From Pseudomonadota bacterium (lineage in GTDB: Bacteria > Bdellovibrionota_B > Oligoflexia > Oligoflexales > JAPPIL01), in assembly GCA_028877195.1 (NCBI GenBank), contig JAPPIL010000048.1, positions 1 to 10,910 on the forward strand: a stretch of 10,910 nt of DNA. Reading direction: 5' to 3'. Under the pieces are notes generated by a model. It saw only the letters and a list, made by a program, of their open reading frames with translations. It was not told the DNA's origin and did no database searches. The translations under genes and the position numbers were made by a program. Below are positions 6,415 through 10,910 of the stretch, piece by piece. Within the stretch, counting starts at the first letter, position 1; each line of letters begins with the position of its first letter.

Positions 6415-7632
6415 CTAGCTATCGTTGCCAAATAAGACACGTATCGTGCTTTTACCGTTATGCTCAAAATCTTTTGTATCTGATAATACGATACCCTTTC
6501 GCTTTATCTTGGCTGAAAATTCAATCATGTTCTTTTTATTCAACGGCGCAGTAAACTCCATCAATGCGCTTTCCTCTTGAGCGAAACCAGCGAAACCATA
6601 CGTTCCAGCAGGATAATTCACTGTGCGTGTAGTGTTTGTTCGGCCACCTGATGTTCTGGTATAGCTGTCATATAGGTTTTCTGAATGATTTGTGAATGAC
6701 CCATTAACAACGGCAATCGTTAGCTCGCCTTTGCCGATTTTTTTGTTTGCCGTGAATGTAAGTTCAACTTTGACTTTGTTGTCTTCGGTTAGCTTTGCTG
6801 ATTCCACCGTAAGGGTCGCAAACACATGCCTTGTTCTTGGTCGCGTGCCTTTACCGCCACCACCGCTCGTATCTGCGGCTGTATATGCTGGCGGCAAGTC
6901 CACGGTCAGTTCGCCTCCGATATCTTCATCTCCTGCACCATCCCATGCCGCGGGTGTATCGCCTGTGTAAGTAAGGTTAGGTATTGAGATCGTAGCACTG
7001 TCAGTCTTACCACTAGCAGCTTTCCATCCTACCGTGGCGCTAACTTTCTTGGCAGCTTGGTCAGGGTAGATCAAACTAAAATATCTTTTGCCCTTATTGA
7101 TATTAGCAAAGGTGCAGAACGGGGCATCAGCAAGGCACTCTAGTGCACCAAATTCTAACAAGGTAATGGCTTGAAACTCTTGCTGCTGATCTTTTAAGGC
7201 AAAGCCTTGAGCAAAATCAATCGTCGGTGCTGAATGTGAATCGACGCTTAAAACCAGTCGCCGACACTTGGCTTTGATTGTCTCCAGCGTCAGTGATGCT
7301 GAATTATTGGCTTTGTTAAAAAATTTATCGCCAGAAAACTGTAGGCTTTGCCAGTTTGAACGTCCCTCACCCTTTCTTACCTGCTTAAACTCATCGCTGA
7401 TCAGTTCGCCGTTTTTACCACTCAAAAGGTGCGAATTTAGGTTGCGAACTTTCTTATTGGCAGTAAGGGCATTCTCGTCGTCGCAATGTTCATCACCGAT
7501 ATAGTTTACTGCAATCTTTAAAGCATCGTCGCTAGATCTGATTGAATGTAAATCCGAGAAGCTATCTTCACCCAATGGTCGACATTGCCAAAGATAAAAA
7601 ACCATCGCAATGAGTGCTATTTTCCATACCAT
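6415..7632 (-). CDS. Exported cysteine-containing protein, paralogue B (unknown function)
   Basis: This unrecognised 405-residue protein has a short hydrophobic leader ending LWQC-R at Cys17. It is lipoprotein-like, though Gln at -1 is atypical. Residues 35-200 match paralogue A: DDALKIAVNYIG at 35-46, Cys50, SGKNGEL at 71-77, FSGD at 99-102, AKCRRLVLSVD at 121-131, Cys166, and F-C-T-F-A-N-I at 172-178. After a Gly-rich linker with TSGGGG, the C-terminal third is beta-strand-like, has no cysteine and is unrelated to the C-terminus of paralogue A. GGAG (7640-7643) lies 7 bases before the ATG. It sits between mtaB (184-bp gap) and the yfgM-like gene (91-bp gap) in the same orientation. The 5' region carries the same A9-CCGAG element as paralogue A, plus AT-rich DNA with TATAAA and TCTAAT as -10 candidates but no convincing -35. 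No hairpin terminator was seen after mtaB. Confidence 0.8.
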   Translation of the reverse strand: MVWKIALIAMVFYLWQCRPLGEDSFSDLHSIRSSDDALKIAVNYIGDEHCDDENALTANKKVRNLNSHLLSGKNGELISDEFKQVRKGEGRSNWQSLQFSGDKFFNKANNSASLTLETIKAKCRRLVLSVDSHSAPTIDFAQGFALKDQQQEFQAITLLEFGALECLADAPFCTFANINKGKRYFSLIYPDQAAKKVSATVGWKAASGKTDSATISIPNLTYTGDTPAAWDGAGDEDIGGELTVDLPPAYTAADTSGGGGKGTRPRTRHVFATLTVESAKLTEDNKVKVELTFTANKKIGKGELTIAVVNGSFTNHSENLYDSYTRTSGGRTNTTRTVNYPAGTYGFAGFAQEESALMEFTAPLNKKNMIEFSAKIKRKGIVLSDTKDFEHNGKSTIRVLFGNDS

Positions 7633-7699
7633 CGTTCAACTCCATTAAACTTGTCAATCATTGAGCCAGTTTCTGCATCCTGCTCGTATCAGAACGCTC

Positions 7700-7713
7700 C
7701 TCGGTTTTTTTTT
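7700..7713 (-). repeat. A9-CCGAG element upstream of paralogue B
   Basis: This is the second copy of the 14-mer found at 2583-2596, in the same orientation, here 67 bases before the start codon of paralogue B. TCTAAT (five of six to the -10 consensus) lies 7 bases upstream of the A tract, so initiation at or near the tract is possible here too. The flanking sequence is otherwise different, apart from a loosely similar G-rich pentamer just after CCGAG. Confidence 0.5.
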
Positions 7714-7816
7714 GGTTAAAATTAGATTTTTATAAAAAGCAGTTAATTTTTCTTGGGCAACAATAGAAATTTTGAATAGTTAGAGCCAGAGGAATGCTTG
7801 TGAACTAACCTTGGGG

Positions 7817-9136
7817 CTAGAGGTCGCAGTGCTCTGGTAGCAAAGTCAGGGTGCTTTCATTTTGAATCAACTCACGGCGATAAGGGGCAGACACGCGCAG
7901 ATAGTTGCGGCTGTAACCAGTCATCAGAGGTGAGCTACCGCGATCGTGGTGAGATTTTGTTTCCCACAGCACTTTCACTTCTTTGTTGAAAAAACGCTGA
8001 TAGTAGTCGCGCTGTAGGCATGCTCCGACTTGGCGCAACTCCTGCACACGAGTCTTGATGACTGCGGGCGCAACATGCTCCTTGATACGCAAGGCAGCAG
8101 TGTTGGGGCGGGGTGAATAGGGGAAAACATGCAGGTAGTTCAATCCTACCGCCTGCACATAGTTCACCGTATCCAAATGCTCCTCAACACTCTCGCTGGG
8201 GAAACCGCAAATTACGTCCGCACCATACATCGCTTGTGGGAATGCCTGCTTGGTCGCTTGCAAACGCTGGCGGTAGTCATGTGCTTGGTATTTGCGGCGC
8301 ATGAGTTTGAGGATACGGTCATTGCCTGACTGGAGCGGCAGGTGAAAATGCTGGCAAAACTTATCCTGATGCCGCTCAAGAACAGCTAGCAGTGCATCGG
8401 TAAGTTCACTCGGTTCTAACGACGAGATGCGCAGGCGTTGGAGATTGGGCAGGGCAAAAATTGCTTCTAACAAGGCAGGAAAATCCATGCCGTCAGCTAA
8501 ATCATCCCCATTGTCGCCATGATGCACGCCCGTTAGAATTATCTCCCTTGTCCCTTGCGCAACGAGGGTAGTTATTTGCTCAAGCACCTGCGCAACTGGG
8601 ACGCTAACTGATGCCCCACGTGCGTATGGAATAATGCAGTAGGAACAAAAGCCATTACAACCATCCTGAACCTTGACATATTTGCGTGTGGCTGTGCTCA
8701 TATTGACGGCAGTTAGAGTTTGAGCAAGCTTGAAATGTCCTTGACGATTTGAACTGACAGCGATGCTATCAGGTGGAAGTTTGTGCTGATGTTTTTGCTC
8801 TAGCCTGGCGATGAGAAGGCTGACAAATTCAGGCTTGCGGTCGTTAGGGACGACAAAATCAATATCGCGGTAACGGCGCAAGAAGTCCGAATCGGTTTGC
8901 GCATAACAACCAGTGATGGCAATGAAACACGCAGGCAATGCACGGCGAAACTTGCGTGCATAGTATAGTGCTTCTTTTTCAGCGTTCCTCGTAACACTAC
9001 AACTGTTGATGATTAACACCTGGGCATCTTGCCAGCTCTCGCAAGCATGAAAGCCTTTTGCCTGTAGCTGGGTGTGAAGAGCGTGGCTGTCAAAGGCATT
9101 GACCTTACAACCTAATGTCTTGAAAAATACCCGCAT
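7817..9136 (-). CDS. mtaB: tRNA (t6A37-C2)-methylthiotransferase MtaB
   Basis: This radical-SAM enzyme adds a methylthio group to N6-threonylcarbamoyladenosine at position 37 of ANN-decoding tRNAs, giving ms2t6A. The 439-residue length fits the family. The N-terminal UPF0004 domain has three cluster cysteines at 10, 46 and 77. The KTLGCKVN signature (6-13) separates MtaB from MiaB (YGCQMN-type) and RimO (LGCPKN-type). The radical-SAM motif C-x3-C-x2-C is at 160, 164 and 167 within QDGCNGFCSYCIIPYARG. The C-terminus (about 370-435) is a TRAM-like beta domain. ATG 9136 is chosen because AGGA (9143-9146) lies 6 bases upstream and the family begins there; the 60-codon upstream extension overlaps the antiporter gene and has no family resemblance. 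The gene follows the antiporter gene by 46 bp in the same direction, so co-transcription is plausible. Confidence 0.95.
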   Translation of the reverse strand: MRVFFKTLGCKVNAFDSHALHTQLQAKGFHACESWQDAQVLIINSCSVTRNAEKEALYYARKFRRALPACFIAITGCYAQTDSDFLRRYRDIDFVVPNDRKPEFVSLLIARLEQKHQHKLPPDSIAVSSNRQGHFKLAQTLTAVNMSTATRKYVKVQDGCNGFCSYCIIPYARGASVSVPVAQVLEQITTLVAQGTREIILTGVHHGDNGDDLADGMDFPALLEAIFALPNLQRLRISSLEPSELTDALLAVLERHQDKFCQHFHLPLQSGNDRILKLMRRKYQAHDYRQRLQATKQAFPQAMYGADVICGFPSESVEEHLDTVNYVQAVGLNYLHVFPYSPRPNTAALRIKEHVAPAVIKTRVQELRQVGACLQRDYYQRFFNKEVKVLWETKSHHDRGSSPLMTGYSRNYLRVSAPYRRELIQNESTLTLLPEHCDL

Positions 9137-9182
9137 GTCTATTCCTAATCCAAAGCCAGAGCGAAACTGGGTGAAGCGGCGA

Positions 9183-10724
9183 CTATAACAATAGAAACAT
9201 CGCACACATGATGATAGTGGCAGGCAGAGCGCCGCAAAGCAAATACAAAGGCGATACCCCACCCGCAAAATACTTGCCGAGAATCGACTGCCCCGCAGGG
9301 TTAGGGGCGTTGGCAATAATGGTCAACCCTCCTCCTGCGACAGCACCTGCGACGACCGCATACTTTAGTTCGGGTGCAAAGTTAGGCACAAGCGTAGCCA
9401 AGTAGGTAATCGCCGCATTGTCGTTGAAAGCGGTAAGCACCACCGCTCCAAAGAATAGTGGTATCTCCGACAATGAGCCAAGCACAGGCGCAATCCACCA
9501 TCCTTGCAACCCACCATGCACCACCAGTCCTGCGATAAAAAAACCGACCAGTAAAGGCGTTTTGATGGCGAGATATTGCTGATGCGGTCGCGTTGCTTGA
9601 TGAAAAGCAAGGAAAAACAAGAACCCACCGATAAACAGCGGCGGATAATAGTGGATAACGACCGTCCATAGCAAAAATAACAGATGCACGGCGGTAATCC
9701 ATAGTGGTGCGCTTACTTCATTGCTAGGTGCAGGTTTGGCCAAACGTTTGAATTCTTGCCAAAATATCGCGGCATAAAGGATATTCGCCGCGACGATGCC
9801 AATCAATGCTTTCCAACCAAAATTGCTAATCATAAACATGGTGTCCCATTGCCAACGGGCTGCAACCATCAGCACAGGTGGAGCGGCAAAGTTAGTGAAA
9901 GTGCCGCCGACCGAGATGTTTACAAACAGCAGTCCCAATGTCCCGTAGCGAAATAGCGGCGATAGCTTTTGGGAGTAGAAGTGTTTTGCTAGTAGCAATG
10001 CCCCAATGGTCATCGCCGCAGGCTCAGTGATAAACGAACCGATTACGGGTGCAATCGTCATTATCGTCAACCATAGTGCCAGCGCTGAACCACCGAACAA
10101 TGAAGCTATGCGGGTCATAATCGCACCAGCGAAGCCGAGAATTGGTCGTGTCGATGCGATACACATGATGACTACGACAAACATCGCTTCGGTGAATGAA
10201 ACTTTCGCAGTGAAATACACCACACTGTCATGCCAGCTGGTGTTTAAGGTCAACACGATAAGCAGTAGCAATGCCCAGATACCGAACACTGCTTCTACCT
10301 CGCCAAGAAAGTGCAGTGCCTCCGATGTAAAAGAAACGTCTGTGCGTCGAAAGTTGCTGTAGTGTAGTAAGTCGGGGTGTTTATCAGCGCGGCGAAGTTT
10401 TGCTATCTCCGCAACGGTCAGGGTATCACCTGCGCGTTGGGGGAGTGTTCTTGTGCGTTGTGCTAGCTGGCGTTTAAATTTTTTGATGTGTAAACGCTGC
10501 GACAGCTGCATGATGTTCTTGCTGAAGAACGTATGGATAATTGCGCCTAAAAATATCAGCGAGGCATACAGGTTCATCGGCTCAACCATGATGCGATGCT
10601 TGAGTTGCGCCCACAGCGACAGGTGTGCGTCTTGGTATTGATCCAACGCCAGCGGAAATGCTTCAGCGACACTGCTGATTAAGCACAATACCGATACTAT
10701 GCTTAATGCGGAGACTATCGTCAT
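9183..10724 (-). CDS. Putative Na+/H+ antiporter (PF07399-type membrane protein)
   Basis: This 513-residue, multi-pass inner-membrane protein resembles the family annotated as putative Na+/H+ antiporters, of ion-transporter superfamily type. An N-terminal signal peptide ends VAEA-F near residue 22. A basic, soluble stretch occupies about 75-135 between the first membrane segment and the core. The core shows two pseudo-symmetric halves: GSFITEPAAMTIGALLLA near 229-246 pairs with TAFNDNAAITYLA near 431-443, and VGGTFTNFAAPP near 272-283 pairs with GGGLTIIANAPNPAG near 464-478. Such paired broken-helix motifs are typical of substrate sites in this superfamily; ion specificity is inferred from the family only. 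AAGG lies 7 bases before ATG 10724. The start codon overlaps the stop of a possible 26-codon ORF (ATGA), and a TATGAT -10 candidate lies 12 bases upstream. mtaB follows after 46 bp. Confidence 0.85.
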   Translation of the reverse strand: MTIVSALSIVSVLCLISSVAEAFPLALDQYQDAHLSLWAQLKHRIMVEPMNLYASLIFLGAIIHTFFSKNIMQLSQRLHIKKFKRQLAQRTRTLPQRAGDTLTVAEIAKLRRADKHPDLLHYSNFRRTDVSFTSEALHFLGEVEAVFGIWALLLLIVLTLNTSWHDSVVYFTAKVSFTEAMFVVVIMCIASTRPILGFAGAIMTRIASLFGGSALALWLTIMTIAPVIGSFITEPAAMTIGALLLAKHFYSQKLSPLFRYGTLGLLFVNISVGGTFTNFAAPPVLMVAARWQWDTMFMISNFGWKALIGIVAANILYAAIFWQEFKRLAKPAPSNEVSAPLWITAVHLLFLLWTVVIHYYPPLFIGGFLFFLAFHQATRPHQQYLAIKTPLLVGFFIAGLVVHGGLQGWWIAPVLGSLSEIPLFFGAVVLTAFNDNAAITYLATLVPNFAPELKYAVVAGAVAGGGLTIIANAPNPAGQSILGKYFAGGVSPLYLLCGALPATIIMCAMFLLL

Positions 10725-10801
10725 TTTCTAACCTTCATCATATCGGGGTCATTGGCTAATACAAGCATAGGGTAACGGGGACTTTGTGGCATAACTAACA
10801 T
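10721..10801 (-). CDS. Possible small upstream ORF overlapping the antiporter start
   Basis: A 26-codon reading frame begins at ATG 10801, three codons after an in-frame TAA. It is preceded by a strong AAAGGAG with a short spacer of only 2 bases to the ATG; an internal ATG at codon 4 gives a spacer of 11. Its TGA overlaps the antiporter ATG as ATGA, the classic coupling arrangement. The predicted peptide is polar with several Met and Pro residues, has no membrane segment and matches nothing I know. It may be a coupling leader peptide, a small protein or chance. The low-complexity contig end begins 17 bases upstream, so the true upstream context is missing. Confidence 0.35.
   Translation of the reverse strand: MLVMPQSPRYPMLVLANDPDMMKVRK
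10737..10764 (-). promoter_or_regulatory. Possible antiporter promoter with near-leaderless spacing
   Basis: On the minus strand TATGAT (10737-10742, five of six to the -10 consensus) lies 12 bases before ATG 10724. A weak TTGTAT (10759-10764) stands 16 bases further upstream. Use of this site would produce a very short leader lacking the AAGG ribosome site and would exclude the small upstream ORF. The weak -35 makes this uncertain. Confidence 0.25.
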
Positions 10802-10817
10802 CTCTCCTTTTTAGTAT

Positions 10818-10910
10818 GGGGGGGGGGGGGGGGCGCGGCCCCCCCGGCGCCCCCCGGGGGTGGGGGGAAAAAAAAAGATTTTTTTTTAAAAAAAAAATAA
10901 AAAATATATT
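10818..10910. other. Low-complexity contig end: G16 then homopolymer blocks
   Basis: From 10818 the sequence becomes 16 G, then blocks of C and G, then A and T runs to the end. It has no coding or structured content and does not resemble the rest of the window. Together with the C16 at the left end this looks like an assembly or base-calling artefact. It should not be used for biological inference. Confidence 0.8.

Noticed and set aside
6324..6467. 48-codon N-terminal extension of the YfgM-like protein from a TTG
   Set aside because: It overlaps the end of paralogue B, has no ribosome site, contains the candidate promoter and looks unlike the family N-terminus.
7652..7657. Perfect TTGACA on the minus strand just before paralogue B
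   Set aside because: It is only about 20 bases from the start codon and no -10 hexamer follows at a usable distance.
7663..7789. Direct repeat GAGCCAG at 7663-7669 and 7783-7789 in the mtaB-paralogue B gap
   Set aside because: A 7-base match without a palindrome or conserved spacing to a gene start; likely chance.
9137..9316. 60-codon N-terminal extension of MtaB, rich in Cys and aromatic residues
   Set aside because: It runs antisense-free but out of frame through the antiporter 3' end. The family start with a good AGGA site is at 9136.
10006..10362. 118-codon open frame on the + strand inside the antiporter gene
   Set aside because: It is antisense to membrane-protein codons and has no ribosome site or recognisable product.

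Overview
The window looks like a piece of a Gram-negative, proteobacteria-like chromosome. It carries a BamB-type beta-propeller next to a YfgM-type membrane-anchored TPR protein, which belong to envelope biogenesis and are adjacent in many Proteobacteria. Around them are housekeeping genes (aroC, nth, mtaB) and an ion-transporter gene. I cannot name the genus. A lineage such as Bdellovibrionota or a host-associated gammaproteobacterium is possible, but that is a guess. Both ends run into homopolymers (C16 on the left, G16 plus low-complexity blocks on the right), so this is probably a complete short contig with artefactual ends.

Layout: one gene on the + strand at the left (165-1334) encodes an AAA+/DUF4143 ATPase with a nuclease-like C-terminus. 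It converges on a long run of minus-strand genes. Reading that run in its transcription direction, from right to left: a possible 26-codon upstream ORF (10801-10721), a putative Na+/H+ antiporter (10724-9183), mtaB for the tRNA t6A37 methylthiotransferase (9136-7817), secreted-protein paralogue B (7632-6415), a YfgM-like TPR protein (6323-5532), a BamB-like propeller (5539-4394), aroC (4390-3299), nth (3299-2670) and secreted-protein paralogue A (2541-1363).

The yfgM-like/bamB-like/aroC/nth block is tightly packed: 8-nt overlap, 3-nt gap, 1-nt overlap. It is very probably one translationally coupled operon. A good sigma70-type promoter lies directly before its first gene and would give an almost leaderless mRNA. 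Two paralogues of an unrecognised, cysteine-containing exported family flank this block. They share an N-terminal module and an identical A9-CCGAG element before their start codons, but have different C-terminal halves. These paralogues are the most novel-looking content of the window. No tRNA, rRNA, CRISPR array, insertion sequence or integrase was found.
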